64,000 bases of DNA, from contig SKCR01006536.1 in NCBI GenBank assembly GCA_019454045.1, forward strand, positions 1-64,000, given 5' to 3'. The notes under the pieces are model-generated. The model worked only from the letters and a program-made list of their open reading frames with translations. It was not told the DNA's origin and searched no databases. A program made the translations under genes and the position numbers. The DNA comes from Zanthoxylum bungeanum (lineage: Eukaryota > Streptophyta > Magnoliopsida > Sapindales > Rutaceae). This document shows, piece after piece, positions 12,400 to 25,491 of the stretch; the first letter of the stretch is position 1; each line of letters starts with the position of its first letter.

Positions 12400-13168
12400 C
12401 TATCTTGTTATGTCATTTGATCAAATACTGCATGATACTTTAATGCAGTCGCTAACATCAAATATGTTGAGTGCCATCTAGTTGGATAATCCATAATCAA
12501 ACTTTCTTTAAATTATACTCTCTCATACTCTGCACATTATTTAAATGTTAGCATCCTTGCAGTTGAAGATCTCACACACTTAACAACATTGCACACCATC
12601 TCTATACTAGTATTGTGTTCTTTCAAGTCATCTGAGACAATTAAATCCAAAATGTGTGCATACCGCACATGCATATATTTACCGTCCAACACTAACCCAT
12701 CATCTTTCCAATTTCTTAGTTTTCTCTTCACATAATTGACTGCAACATCATTTGCACTCACATTATTAATTGTTATTGTGAACACCCTCTCTATACCCCA
12801 ATCAAGCAAACATGCCTCAATTCTCTTTCCAATCGGGTCTCCTCTATGATCTTCAATCGTTGTAAAACTCAAAATCCATCTATGCATACGTCAATCCCTA
12901 TCAATAAAATGACATGTGATAACCATATAGCTAAGTTTCTAAATGGAAGTCCATACATCATAAATTAGAGAAATTTTTTTCCTATTATCACTCAACATAC
13001 TCTATAAAATAGTCTTCTCATCTATGAACAATTGCATAATATCCTTAGAAATGGTTCTACGGGATGAGACATCAAACCTGGAAACTGACACATTATAAAA
13101 ATATCGAAACCCTTTATTCTCCACAAAAGTAAATGACAATTCATTGATAATAATCATTTTAACTAGTG
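12400..13168 (-). pseudogene. hAT-family transposase remnant (RICESLEEPER/BED-like)
   Basis: On the minus strand, 13208-13002 reads like the pre-core region (FVENKGFRYF, then PSRRTI-like SSRRTISKDI). The frame breaks, and 12887-12537 gives the conserved hAT core: DHRGDPIGKRIEACLLDWGI, FTITINNVSANDVAV and RYAHILDLIV, all typical of plant hAT transposases. A further stretch to about 12415 (YPTRWHSTYLM-like) continues after a stop. These proteins cut and join terminal inverted repeats in the nucleus; this copy is truncated and frameshifted. Its N-terminal side is cut by the LTR beginning at 13169. Confidence 0.85.
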
Positions 13169-14159
13169 TGTAACACCCCGATGACCGCGACATGGTGCCG
13201 ACAACCATATTCTACATGTGTAGCGTATTATGTAATATAAAATCACGCATGAGTGCGTTTGTGATCACGAAAATATTTTTCGGAAGACCGACGAAAATTT
13301 TATAATTATTGCACGCATTTAATTTCCAATCACTTTCGGATAGTTTTCGGTATTTCAGCAATAACTTAGGCTACTAATGACCGATTTTGGTGATCTTTAT
13401 ATGGTCAGAAAAACTTATATGAAGATCTAAAATTTTCATGTTGAATATTTTTCCAAATTCAGAGTAGAGCCAAGTCAAAAACATGAGTTTTTGTGCTGAT
13501 ACTGTTCACCAACATGAATGCTCTGGAAACTTATCACATGTCAAAATATTTATTAATAATTTAATACTTAAAAATCTTTTCCATTCTATATAAAGCAATT
13601 ACTATTCCTCTTTCTCCTCCAATCTAGCAAATTATGAATTCCCTAGCATGTTTTTACCTCTCTAAAATTCGTGACCCATGTGAACTCTAGGTCATTTTTG
13701 TTGCATTTGCAAGGACAAGCATGATCAAGTGTGAAATCATACATTTAGTGGCCTAATAACATGGATTAGGTTTCAATTTGACTAGGAAACCCAAGACTTG
13801 AAATAGGTTTGGTCTTGGCCGAGTGGTGTGAGGGTGAGATGTATTTATGGTTTTTGGTGATATGAATAATGTAAGTAGCTTTGGAGTGGAGATTGATTGG
13901 TGTATTAGAAAATGTAAGTGGATGGGTGAAGTGCATGTTTGGCCGATCCAGTAGTGTATGCAGGGAAACTTGATATGTGGTGTTGATTTTTTTCCCTAAA
14001 GAGTTGGCCACACGGTGAGATTGTTCAGCCCTGGAATCAGGCTTATTGCGACGCACACTGATTGGCATCGGACGCTGCCCCATTAAAAGTCTATGTCTCG
14101 ATTTTTGCCTAGTAGGCGTCGCGACGCTAAGTGAGTCGCGTCGCGATGCGTGAAACTTT
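13169..14159 (+). mobile_element. Gypsy-like LTR fragment
   Basis: Begins TGTAACACCCCG, a common start of plant gypsy LTRs, exactly where the hAT relic stops. A TATA-like TCTATATAAAGC sits near 13584-13596, followed by a pyrimidine-rich leader. No partner LTR is visible in the window. Near its right end are palindromic GTCGCGACG-type words (14116-14150). It is cut at about 14160 by a copia LTR. The 105-aa minus ORF at 13766-14083 has no recognisable motif and I treat it as chance. Confidence 0.5.
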
Positions 14160-16027
14160 TGGGATATATGCCCTAGAAATTCATATTTTGTAAACGAAAT
14201 TATTTATTGAAATAAAAGATGCATTATTCATTTATCAAAATGTTTGATTTAAATCGCATATTGGAAATTGTCATGTTTACCTTAGATTACTCATGTTCAT
14301 TCAAACTTAGTGTATGAGTGTCATACACAAGAGGATTTAAGTTTGAAGTTAGTAATCTAAAATAGTCTATATAGAGTAAGCAAAACATGAACTTTGTTTG
14401 TGGTTTATCTATAGTTGCCGACAATTCTATAATTATATGGCGTCTTTGATCCGGGATCGTCCATGTAGTGACATTAAAATGAATGCACCTTATATGATGT
14501 GATCATATAGGATTAGACACAGATAGAAATGAGTTTCTTATAATTTCCGTTCAATAAAGAAATTCATTTTAATCTACTAGATGGTCATAAATGGATTGAT
14601 TTTGATTTTGAGTGTACTACAAAAACCTACATGACAGGCTATGTCCTTTGATTTACAAAGATGAGGTTGGTGTAGCAGTCTCAACCAATACTACGTATTT
14701 TGGGGACATGGTTTGGTGTGTAGCTGGGAACGTTTTACATAGATATGAAATTCACTCATTCTTGTAAAGACGTAGAAGAGTATCTTATTTAAGGGTTGAT
14801 TCGATACTTGAGTAATTAGAGCGCTCAAGTCTTTCTATCTCGAATAGAAAGATTAATGTTTATAATAATTTTGAATAAATTATTCATTAGAGAATCAATG
14901 GTACTTAAGGTAAAAATAATTGGAGGGGTATGACGGATTTATGACCCGGCTTTAATTATGAGATACTCGTGAATGGTCAATCCGTGTGCAATGACTATAT
15001 CGATGGGCACCTAAGTTGTTCATCTTATTTTTTCCATCTACGACAACGAGAGTTCAGCTTCGGTTTTTTAATGAAATAACACGAAGTTAATTTTTTGGAA
15101 TATTTAATTGAAGAGTTTAATTAATATACCAGGATTATTGGAGCTCAGAACTATAGGTCCATTTGGTTTCCGTGCTAACTCGATATACTATAGCAAATTA
15201 AATATAATTAGATTGTCTAATTATATACTCACATAAGTATTTATATATTATTAATGGGATTAATAATATAATTTGTCACAAATGAAAACTATATTAAATA
15301 AGTTTAATATAATATTTTCTAGATTTTTTAATTATAAGATAATCAAGTTAATATAATTATGAGATAATTATTAGATCATTTAGATAATTATATCATTATT
15401 ATGATAATGGTATTTTCATTATCAAAGAGACAACCTAATTACCTAATCTTGGTCCACTTCACATGCTACAGTATGGCCTTACATATTCCTTATGTTTGTC
15501 ATATTATTGATAAGATATGTTGGCTTTGAAAGATGATAAGATTCAAAAAATTTCACAAAGGTTGAAGAGAATTTCATAGATAAAAAATATAGAATTTTTC
15601 TCAAGTGTTGAGAAGAGAGAAAAAAAGAGTGATTAAGAACTTCATATTCTTAATTCTTTCTTTCAAAAGCCAAAAGGAATAGGAGAGAGCTCTTCTCCAA
15701 TTCTTAAGTGATTAATATTTTCTCTCATGTGTTGAAAGAAAATAAAAAGAAAAATTGGTGACAACTATCTTCTCTAAAGAGTTTAGAGAATAAACTTTGT
15801 GAGTGAAGTTCACACTTCAATTTGTTGGTAATGAGTCATAATTCAGAAGATCGAGTGGTAGATCCATAACAACGGATTTCAAGGAAACACATTAAAAAAA
15901 GAAGCAAATCAAGTCACAAAGGGTTGGTAACATTCGGTTTACATAAAAGGAGAGGGCATAAAATTTTTAAGGTCGATCCTGGAGCTTAAGGCGTTTCCGA
16001 AGCGCATAAGGAAATCGCTTCCTATAA
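14160..16027 (+). mobile_element. 5' LTR of a second copia element
   Basis: Starts TGGGATATATGCCCTAG, the start typical of a widespread copia LTR family (usual form begins TGTTGGGATATATGCCC; the first bases seem mutated), and contains the familiar GTGTAGCTGGGAACG motif near 14720. It ends near CGCTTCCTATAA, followed directly by a degenerate Met-tRNA primer site. Length about 1.87 kb. No second LTR copy was found, so the element is 3'-truncated. Confidence 0.7.
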
Positions 16028-16046
16028 TTGACATCAGGAGCGAGGT
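16028..16046 (+). other. Degenerate primer binding site (initiator Met tRNA type)
   Basis: TTGACATCAGGAGCGAGG is a mutated form of the usual TTGGTATCAGAGCGAGG that follows copia LTRs. Position right after the LTR end supports the call. Confidence 0.6.
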
Positions 16047-17480
16047 TGAAAAATATTCTTAACCTTTCGCTTTTTCAATTAAAAGTTTACGTTTTAATGA
16101 TTTATATGAGATATAAATTGTTAGTATGCATGTTGTGACGAGTAGGCATAATTTTAAAGTTCATGTGATGAATGTTTTAGATTCATGTGATGAATGTATT
16201 GCATTGATCGTTAATTTTTTACGGCTCTTATTTTTTGTGTTATTTTGATATTGGAAATGTAAGGCTGTATTTTTTCAAGTGTTGTAAGTTTATTTCCTAT
16301 GTAAAAGTTCAAGTTGTAATCTTCTATGTAACTTGGAGAGCCGATGCCGCCAAGGACTTAACTCGAGTCGATTTCGCAAAGGACTCAACACCACTTCATG
16401 GAGTTAGATTTGAAGACCAAGAGATGCCTTGGATTATATTTGTACTAATTTGACTAGTATAGAAAAATAAGAGTCTGATCAATGCAATTTTAATACTTTA
16501 GTTTTTTCTTTCAGACCTGGAAAACAGGCAACTTTGCGATGCTCATCAGCTTGCGTTGCGATGCCGAGATATATTTGCTTACTGCCTAAACACTGTATCA
16601 CGTCGCGATGCTAAGCATGTTTCGTCGCGACGCACATACCTTATGTTTTAGCGTCGCGATGCTAAACAGTTTGAGTCGCGACACCAAACAAAGTTTACAT
16701 TATGCCTCAGATTTACATTACGACGCGTCGCGACGTCCAGCTGGTTATGTGAATGTTTTTTAAAATATTTGAATAACATGTCATATAGCATAGGGTGCCT
16801 ACTCGTGTATTTTCACATGCCATAACATGTTTAGATGCATTATATTCTTGTCATAAAATGTGATTTTATGTAATTTAAGAGTTAAATTAGAATATGATAT
16901 GCATGAAAACAAATTAATAAGATTAATTGGTTTAATGGTTTAAAAAATTGGAAATTTATAATTTAAAACTAATAGGCCGAATAAGCAGATTATGTTTTCC
17001 TTTGGTTTATCGGATAGAAATCCGGATGAAAATTCCATAGCTGATTCCAAATGGACGGTAATGTGGTCTGCACTCGGAATATAAATCCACGTACCATTGG
17101 AATTCATAACGTGCTTAAATCAATTAAATAGTTTAATTAAAATTGGTCCATTCCTTAAATTCTAAATTTTAAACTTGTTAATGAACTAATATTTTAAGTG
17201 TTAAAATAAATTAGGTCACTAAAATAAACTTAATTAAATTATTTTAATTAAGTAAAATATTAGTGTAGACTAATCCAAATTACTGAATAAAATTTTAAGA
17301 GTTAAAATTGATTAAATCACCAATAATCCACTAGTATTAATTAAGTTATGTTTTAGTTGCGCATAATCTAAATAAATTAGATACTAGTGTAATAGAAATC
17401 TTAAACTCTTAAATAATGAGTGAGAGAGGGATATATCACAATATATCCTGCGATCTCTATTGTTAGTCCGAAAATGTGAG
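16047..17480 (+). other. Copia untranslated leader with GTCGCGAC words and a Tat-like module
   Basis: Long non-coding leader between primer site and gag. 16540-16740 holds a cluster of the palindromic word CGTCGCGACG and variants. 17004-17101 is a ~98-bp block clearly similar to a block found in the Tat-family LTRs elsewhere in the window. The rest is AT-rich. The 72-aa ORF at 16235-16453 is not supported. An insertion of a separate element here cannot be excluded, though no ends or target duplication were seen. Confidence 0.5.
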
Positions 17481-18835
17481 ATTCAAAAGGCGCCTCGAGA
17501 CGACTTAGTTTTCGTCCCCCTACGGATGGTGTCCATTACAAGGTATGTTTAGGCAAAGCATGAGCCAATGGCTACAACATCTTTGATGATGCAGTCATTA
17601 CAGAGTATGTTCAGGCAACCTTTGGAGTGGTAGCGTCATGAGGCCATGGTCTCAATGATGACCGCTAGGATGAAGGAATGGACATCAGTCCGAGAACATG
17701 TCTTGATGATGATGACCTATCTCAACACGGTCGAAACCTATGGAGCTCGTATTGACGAGCATAGCCAGACTACCATGATCATGGAAATTCTTCCTAACAG
17801 TATCCTGCAATTTAAAAGCAACTATGTTAAAAAAGTTATCTTTTACTTTGACTCAACTGCTTAATGAGCTTATCCATTACGATTCCATATTGGTGAATCC
17901 TCGTAAACTCAGTGGAGAGGCAAATGTTGGCGAATCTTCTAAATCTACAAAGAAGAAGAATAAAAACATTGTGAAGGCAAAAACGAAGCCTATGAAAAAG
18001 AAGAACAAGAAAAGCTCCAAGGATGCCAAGCCCAAAATAAATTGTTTCCATTACAAGAAAGATGAGCATTGGAAAAGGAATTGTTTTAAATATATTGCTG
18101 AGCTACAGGAGAAAAAGGCTACAGGTAAATACAATTTACTTTTTATCAGATCTCTATTAGTGGAGGATGATAAATCCATATGGATTATTGATTCTGGAGC
18201 CACTAACCATATTTGTTCTTCTTTACAGCTACTTAATTCATGGAAGGACCTTACTGAAGGTGACTACACCATGAGGGTCAGGACAGAGGATGCCATTTCA
18301 GCAATAGCAGTGGGAGTTTCCAGTTTAAGCTTTTTTCATAATAGTTATTTATGTTTGAACAATGTGTTATTTATTCCTGGTTTTTATAGGAATTTGATTT
18401 CTATTTCTAAACTTATGGAAGATGATTTTTCTGTTTCTTTTCCTAATAATTTTTTATGGTAGAAATGGATAAACTATATGCACATAAACTCCGATAATAT
18501 TTATATCTGTTAAGACCGTTAACTCATAATTCAATGCTGAATATTGAAATATTTAAGGTTGAAAAATCTAAAACAAAACGGCTAAAGATTTCTCACGATG
18601 ACACATATCTATGACATCTTAGACTTGAGGATATTAACCTTGACCGAATAAATATATTGATAAAGAATGGAGTTTTAAACCAATTAAAGCTTGGAACTTT
18701 ACTAGTCTGCGAATCCTACTAAAATGAAATATGATCAATAGACCTTTTACTGGAAAAGGTATAAGAGCCAATCAACTACTTGAGCTAATACATTTAGATG
18801 TTTACGGACCGATGAATGTAAAAGCCTGAAGAAAT
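17481..18835 (+). pseudogene. Copia gag, protease and GAG-pre-integrase remnant
   Basis: 17646-17864 and 17824-18462 are two frames of one gag: the helical part (TARMKEWTSVREHVL, NELIHYDSILV), a lysine-rich stretch, a zinc knuckle at 18040-18085 and the aspartic protease active site IIDSGATNH near 18185. The knuckle has Tyr where the second Cys is expected (CFHY instead of CxxC), so zinc binding is probably lost. After a stop at 18460 the GAG-pre-integrase region continues with stops (HLRLEDINLDRIN near 18610; CESY near 18707), and the homology ends near 18835 at the integrase start (DVYGPMN). A short duplication (TTACAAGGTATGTTTAGG-like) sits at 17535-17620. Confidence 0.85.
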
Positions 18836-19122
18836 TATTCTAGAGAAATTATTCAGAAGAAAGTATGAATTTTCCTCTGATTTCAACTGCTATTTATAGG
18901 CTCCAAAACCGGCCAGCGTCGCGACGCAAAACAATTGCATGTCGCGACACGCTCTATAGTAGTGTAGGCAAGTGAATTATTGATTTGGCGTCACGATGTG
19001 CATAGTTTTCTACGTCGCAACACGAGCTACAGTGATGACAAGTGTCGGTAGGCTATATTATTGATCCGCGTCGCGACACCCGTAGTCTTCTGCGTCACTA
19101 CGCGCCTTGGAAAATTCCTATT
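18836..19122. other. Unassigned fragment with GTCGCGAC words
   Basis: Joins the truncated copia to the next LTR. It has a promoter-like CTATTTATAGG near 18890 and at least three GTCGCGAC words (18917, 18941, 19069) plus degenerate ones. Possibly the end of another LTR; not resolved. Confidence 0.35.
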
Positions 19123-21228
19123 GTAGGCATTGTATTTTTGCATATAAGTCCCAATGATGAGCCTCGTATGGAGGCACTACCCGATAAGTTGCGGAAGTCT
19201 CGGGAAACAGACGTCGGAATGGAAAATTCGAAAATCAATACCTTGTTGGATTTAATTCGTTTGCTTAGCTTTGGGTTCGCTTGTTAGACCTCTGTTTTAA
19301 AACTTATCTTTGGCCAAAAACCCCCGCAATCCACACACCACCAAGCCACACACCAATCCCACCAAAAAGAACCAACCACACGCCCACAAAGCCCTCTAAT
19401 TCACGCCCAAGCCCATTCAATCCCATCCAAAAAATATCCAACACATTAAACACATGTTAAAATCAAATCAAATCACATTCCCAAATTAAATAAATCAAAT
19501 CAAATCATCTTCCCAAATTAAATTAATCAAATCAAATCACATGCCTAAGTTAAAGAAATTAAATCAAATCTCATAAATCATTTTCCTAAAACAAAACAAA
19601 TCACTTTCCTAATCGAATAGATCTTTTCATTGTAACACACTAATTAAAAGATATCCCCATAATTACACAATATTTCTTTCCTATCCAAACAAGGACAACC
19701 CTAATCCTCTCTTATAAAAATAGACATAAACCAAACCTTTCACCCTAGAGCTCATTCACAAAAAACACTAAAAGGAAGAAACCCTTAGCCTCTCTCTCTC
19801 TCACGCTCCCACCAACTCACTCTCACGACAAAACACAAACAAAAGAGATAAACCCTAAACTCAGCCCCCCTCTCTCTCATCTCTCTAAGACAAAACTAAA
19901 AACCCCAATCTTCCCTCGCTCGCCTCTCTCTTCTCTCAATCAACCACACACTCAACAGCCCTGACCTTGAAAAGCCATGAACAATAAATCCTAACTCTCT
20001 CTAAAACCACGACATCATCACAAGGACACCACACAGCCATTAAGAAAGACACACCCCTCACAGCCAACTAACACACTCATGCACTGCCACAAAGACGCAC
20101 ACACATCACGTTGACACACGTCCCCTCTCTGATACCTCTCACCTCTTCTCCCTCCTCACAAATTCTCGACAAGCAGCAGCCATAAACACAAAAGCAGCCC
20201 TCCACAAAAATAGCAAAAACCTATATGCTCTCTCTTTCTCTCGACTAAACACTAAACAACGAAAAAAACCTAATAGCTAAATATACGCTCTCTCGACTCC
20301 CCCTCACAACAACCCCTAACATAAACAGAACACACACACGAGTCTCTCATCAACACACGTTAACACACAAACCTAGACACGCACTCATCAACTAACACAC
20401 ACACACGTCTCTCTCTCACACAGCCAACACATAAAACCCCAGCCTTCAACCGACACAACAAAGCAGAACAACCATTCACTAAGGACAAAACAGTGCACAA
20501 GCACCCCCTATAACCACAAGCAAACACGCATAAACCTGCACCAAAAAATGAGACAAAAAACAGTCCATAAACCCCATAAAACACCCCCTGAAAATCCCCC
20601 AAACAGTCGCAAAACTGCACCCAAATCACCAAAAAACTGCACCTAAAAACAGTAGTAAAAACAGCAAAAACAACAGCCCTAAATAGAGAAAGCAGCAGCC
20701 CAAAACAGCGAGGCGACGAAGGAAGACATTGAACCAGTGAACCGGAGGAGTTGCGGAGCATTAACCATTCCGACGGCCGCGTAACGCACTTCCAAGAGGC
20801 GACTTAAAAGGTAAGACCTGAGGGCACCCTTTTATTTATTCTCGTTCATTTTTTATTATTTATTAGCAATTCTTCGCATGCGTATTGTTGATTCATGTAT
20901 GTTGTGGCCATGAGATGAATGATTTTGTGCTATCTCTCATGGTATATCGGATGGAAACCCAGACGTAAATTCCATAGCCGAATTCGAATGGACGGTAGTG
21001 CGGTCTGAACTTGGGATACAATTCCACTTACCGCTTGAGAAACACACATATTTCGTTTCATCTAATCTTGTGTTTATTCATTGTTTATTAGAAATAGTAT
21101 TTTATTTTCATGCATGATTTAGTTGTTTCTTTCGCATTATGAGCTTAATTGTATCTCTTCAATATTTATGTTTAGATAATTATTATTTCTTTATATTTCC
21201 GCATTTATCAATTTAATATGTTCATGAG
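19123..21228 (+). mobile_element. Tat-family LTR A (3'-truncated)
   Basis: Begins TGTAGGCATTGTATTTTTGC, the same start as the LTRs of the complete Tat element at 28450 and 41627. It shows the family's U3 block (GATGAGCCTCG...GGAGGCACTACC), a TATAAAA at 19712, a long CT/CA-rich leader (19780-20760), the conserved block before a donor-like AAAAGGTAAGACC at 20808, and the ~99-bp shared module (20941-21039). It lacks the later tandem repeats and the U5 end, being cut at 21229 by LTR B. ORFs here, including a 133-aa minus ORF at 20360-20761, are low-complexity artefacts. Confidence 0.75.
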
Positions 21229-23202
21229 TGTAGGCACAACATTTTTGCATGTAAGTCCCTATGATGAGTCTCATTTGGAGACACTACCTTTTAAGTCGAG
21301 GAAGTCGCGGGAAACGGACGTCGGAAGAGAATCGGTATTTTTGTTAGATTTTATTCGCTTGTTTAGCTTCGGGCTCGCTTGTTGGACCTCCGTTTTAAAG
21401 CACCTTTGGCCTAAAAACCCCGCAAACCATTTAACCTTGGCCCAAAACCCCTACAAGACACACACCAAGCCCATTTCACCCAAGCCCAATCCAAGAAATA
21501 ATTAAAACATGTCACAAATTAAAATTAAAAACAATTAAATTGAAATTAAATTAAATTCCTAATCCAATTAAAATCTAATTAAATTAAATTCCTAATTTAA
21601 ATAAATCACTTCCTAATTTACATAAATCACTCATCAATTTAAAGAAATTCCCCACCAAAAATATAAATATTCTTGCCTAAAATAATCAAATTAAATACAC
21701 ACATAATTTAATTGATTTATTTCCTTTTTCAAAACCATGCACAACCCTAATACCTTACTATAAAATATAACACAAACTAAACCCTAAAGGGTAGACTAAT
21801 CACGACACCTCACTCAAACAAAAATAAACACCATAAGCTCTCGACTCTCACGGTCTCTCATCATCTCTCTAAAAAACACACACGGCAGTGGCCAAAGTAA
21901 ACCCTAGACACCACCTTGCTCCACTCAGCCTACCAAACTCACAAAAATCTCACAAATAACAACCCTCACGTGAACCAGCCACTTCCCTGCTCTCTTCACG
22001 CACAATCCTTCACTAATCAAACAACTCACGCACAGCCCTTCCTCTCTAAGCTCTCTCTCCTCTTGCTTCTTAAACATTTCTCTCTCAGACTCACGCAGAA
22101 CCCTCCAACGTGACCAGCTCTCCCATCTCTTTACGCCATTCAACAATCAAAGCCCTCACAGAACCAACACAAAACTGCCAGCCGAGGACACTAAAGAGCT
22201 CAGCCATTTTACAAACCCATTCACGTACCCACTCGTCTCTCTCCTTGACGGCAACAAACAACCCACAACCAGTAAACCAAAATCCTAATCTTGGAAACCA
22301 ACTCACACGAACACAGCAGCCACTCACCGACATCAACATCCCCGATCGCCCCTAAAGCCACAAACCCTAGTGCATCCCCCCTCAATCTCACGTAACAACA
22401 AACAGGTCACACAAAAGCAAAACAATAGAACCCATGCAGCAGCCTTGATCCCACGTAAACAAACCAACAGCCCCCCCTCACTGCCTCAACTCACGCACAC
22501 TGAACACATACAGCCCTTAAAACACGCCACTGCAGCCCTCACAAATAGCCACTCATCACATAAAATCCATTCACGAACTGCCCTTGTTTCAACATCACAG
22601 CCCCCTTCCCATACTTCTTTAACTGCCCCAAAACAGTCCCCGAACTAACCCGGAACTGCACCTAAAAACAACGCACAAACCGTCCCGAAAATCACCCAAA
22701 ATACACCCCAAAAACAGTAGCCTTTTACAGCAAAAACAGTGACTGAAAAATAGCAGCAAAAACAGCAGCCCGAACAGTAAAAACAGTGAGGAAAGACACA
22801 AATCAGTTAACCAGAAAAGTTGCGGAGCTTTAGCCCTTCCGATCACCGTGTAACGCGAGTCCGAGAGTCGAAGTAAAAGGTTAGACCTGAGGGCACTTTT
22901 TACATCTATTTTCATTCGTATTTTTATTGTTTATTATTTGCATGAGTATTGTGGAATGATGTGTGTTGTGGCCATTGAATAAAATGGAAAATGTGTCGCC
23001 TCTTGTGGTATATATGATGAAAACCCAGACGTAAACTCCATAGCCGAATCCGAATGGACGGTAGTGCGGTCTGTACTTGGGATACAACTCCACGTACCAC
23101 TTGAGCAAACGGCACATATTTCGATTTATTTTGTCTTGTTTGTTTATTATCTGTTATTTAATTTTTGCATGTTATTTGTTTGTGTAATGATGAGATAAAG
23201 CG

Positions 23203-24060
23203 CATGGGCTTAGTAAGTTGGATTAAAGGTCCTCCATTTCGAGGGGTTAAAATCCTTTACCACGATGCTTTGCCGCGCCGGATGATGTATATTCGGTTGA
23301 ATGTAAGATGTGTTCAATCGGGTATACAAAGTCTGATATTGTTGTCTTTATTTTTTATATGCATTATATTATTAGCGCATGGGCTTAGTAAGTTGGATTA
23401 AAGGTCCGCCATGTCGAGGGGTTAAAATCCTTTACCACGATGCTTTGCCACGCCGGATGATGTATATTCGGTTGAATGTAAGATGCGTTCAATCGGGTAT
23501 ACGAAGTCCGATATTGTTATCTTTATTTTTTATATGCATTATGTTATTAGCACATGGGCTTAGTAAGTTGGATTAAAGGTCCTCCATGTTGAGGGGTTAA
23601 AAGCCTTTACCACGATGCTTTGCCGCGCCGGATGATATATATTCGGTTGAATGTAAGACGTGTTCAGTCGGGGATACGAAGTCCAATATTGTTGTCTTTA
23701 CTTTTATATGCATTATGATGTGATGCGCATGGGCTTATTAAGTTGGATTAAAGGTCCTCTATTTGGAGGGATAAAAAGCCTATGGTCTACCTTTACCACG
23801 ATACTTCGCCGCGCCTTTTATTTCGTTATTTGCTTTTCTTTGTATGTCATCTTCTTGCATAATCATGCATCATGTTGCATCGCGCATGGGCAAATCAAGT
23901 TGGATTAAATGTCCTCCATTTTGAGGGATAGAAAACCTACGGGCTACCTTTGCCACGACGTTTTGCCGTGTCGGACAAAGTGCATTCGATTTAATATGAG
24001 ATACGTTCAATCGGACACTTGAAGTCCTATATAGATGTGGGCATATGTCGCATCTCTTTT
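23203..24060 (+). repeat. Five tandem units of about 175 bp in LTR B
   Basis: Units start at the CATGGGCTTAGTAAG word at 23203, 23377, 23553, 23728 and, diverged, 23885 (spacing 174, 176, 175, 157). Each includes GGTCCTCC and a CCACGATGCTTTGCC-like stretch. Same family as the three-unit array in the Tat element LTRs. Confidence 0.88.
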
Positions 24061-24480
24061 CTTTCACTTCCATTATTTATCTTTCAAATCGCATCATGGC
24101 ACATTTATTTTGATGTACAATTGCCTCTTTGGTTATTTCGTTGCATTATATACCTAATTGTTTCTCTTTATTACATATGATTATGCAACTGCCATTTGTT
24201 TGCATTGCCGTGTCCATGAATGTAATATGCTTATGACATTGTATGCTTGCCGTATTTCAATTTATCTTTATGCATGCAAATTCGGATATAGATTATATGA
24301 AAATAGGTTGTATACAAATTTGGACATAGATTATATGCAAATAGGTTGTATGCAAATATGAAAATGTGTTACATGTGAACTTAGATGAACTTTTGATTTA
24401 TGCATGCGAACTTAGAAATAGAATACCCTTAGGAATATATGTTGCTATACTCGATTAAATTATTGCAAAAATCATTTTAT

Positions 24481-25040
24481 TACAAGTGGCATAAGTAAGG
24501 GACCATTCCGAACCCAACGGTTTGAGGTCTTCCCTTGCGAGGGGTGAGTGCAGCCTTAAATCATTTTCCCGGTTCACACCGGTTGGTGACTCCTTTATTC
24601 TCCGGTTTAGTCCCCCGCGGGCTACTCCGTACTCCCAACCGGGCCGCGAGCTTGGAACAGCATGCGTCGCCCAGTTTATGTGCCCCTTAATGAGATTGTG
24701 TGTTTGCCGTTATGTCGACTTACTTTTATGCATGCAAATTTAGATATAGGTTTTTTTACTTTTACGTATGAAAACTTAGATGTAGGTTATTCTTACGTAA
24801 GTATGTTGCGTAGACTTGGTTATATTATCACATAAATCCGTTCATTACAAGTGGCATAAGTAAGAGACCATTCCGAACCCAACGGTTTGAGGTCTTCCAT
24901 TGCGAGGGGTGAGTGCAGCCTTAAATCATTTCCCAGTTCACATTGGGTGGCGACTCCTTTATTCTCCGGTTTAGTCCCCCGCGGGCTACTCCGTACTCCC
25001 GACCGGGCCGCGAGCCTAGAACAGCATCGCCGATTTATGT
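24481..25040 (+). repeat. Tandem duplication of the LTR U5 end module
   Basis: A ~200-bp block starting ATTACAAGTGGCATAAGTAAG occurs at 24481 and again at 24841, about 360 bases apart. Both copies hold a short hairpin followed by a primer-site-like word (TGGYGACTCC). The complete Tat LTRs have this block once. Confidence 0.85.
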
Positions 25041-25048
25041 GTCCTACA

Positions 25049-25491
25049 GTCTCCAGACTTCCTGACTGTATTCTAAGCTATTCAAATGCAATATCATGTA
25101 TGGGGACCTAGCTCAACTTATTAATATATAATACTTTTATTACTTATAACTGTATACTTAAAACTTACTTTTCTATACAAACATTAACAGACACCCATAA
25201 CGACTTATATGACACTAATGAATGCATACAACTTTATTTTGACTCTGACTGGACTCTCATGCTATCTGACACTGTGCTGGTGGACTCCATCCCTAGTGAC
25301 TACATCAATATCCGTCCTCCCGAGCTCGTCCTCCGAGAAACCTGTAAGATACAAAGACTGGGGTGGGGGTTAGATCGCTATACGATCTAAGTGAGTGAAC
25401 ATGAAACTGAAAATCTCAAACACTTCATGAAGTCTTTAAAAATAAAGTTTTAGAAAAATTACTTCATATGAAATCTCTTCATAAAACTGAA
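25049..25491. other. Unassigned segment with a perfect inverted repeat
   Basis: Lies between the Tat LTR B and the sequence matched by the right Tekay-like LTR. It contains GACTGGGGTGGGGGTTAG, and TTAGATCG-CTATA-CGATCTAA (25370-25390), an exact 8-bp inverted repeat. It may be the 5' part of the left LTR from a variant family. Confidence 0.35.

Larger units (their letters stand above)
21229..25048 (+). mobile_element. Tat-family LTR B
   Basis: Begins TGTAGGCACAAC and ends CCTACA, about 3.8 kb. It carries in order: U3, a TATAAAA at 21771, CT/CA-rich leader, the donor-like block (22815-22890), the shared module (23007-23105), five ~175-bp tandem units (23203-24060) and a U5 end module present twice (24481-24690 and 24841-25040). 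The flanking 5-mers (ATGAG and GTCTC) do not match, so it is not a simple solo LTR. It may be part of a recombined or tandem element with LTR A. Confidence 0.75.

Noticed and set aside
13766..14083. 105-aa minus ORF in the gypsy-like LTR
   Set aside because: No motif, sits antisense in an LTR leader, and no relative is seen elsewhere in the window.
20360..20761. 133-aa minus-strand ORF rich in Val, Phe, Cys
   Set aside because: Lies antisense in the CA-rich LTR leader; the composition follows from the low-complexity DNA and there is no motif.
23165..23908. Three similar ORFs beginning MGLVSWIKGP-like
   Set aside because: They repeat because the DNA is a 175-bp tandem array inside LTR B; the frame drifts and there is no start context.
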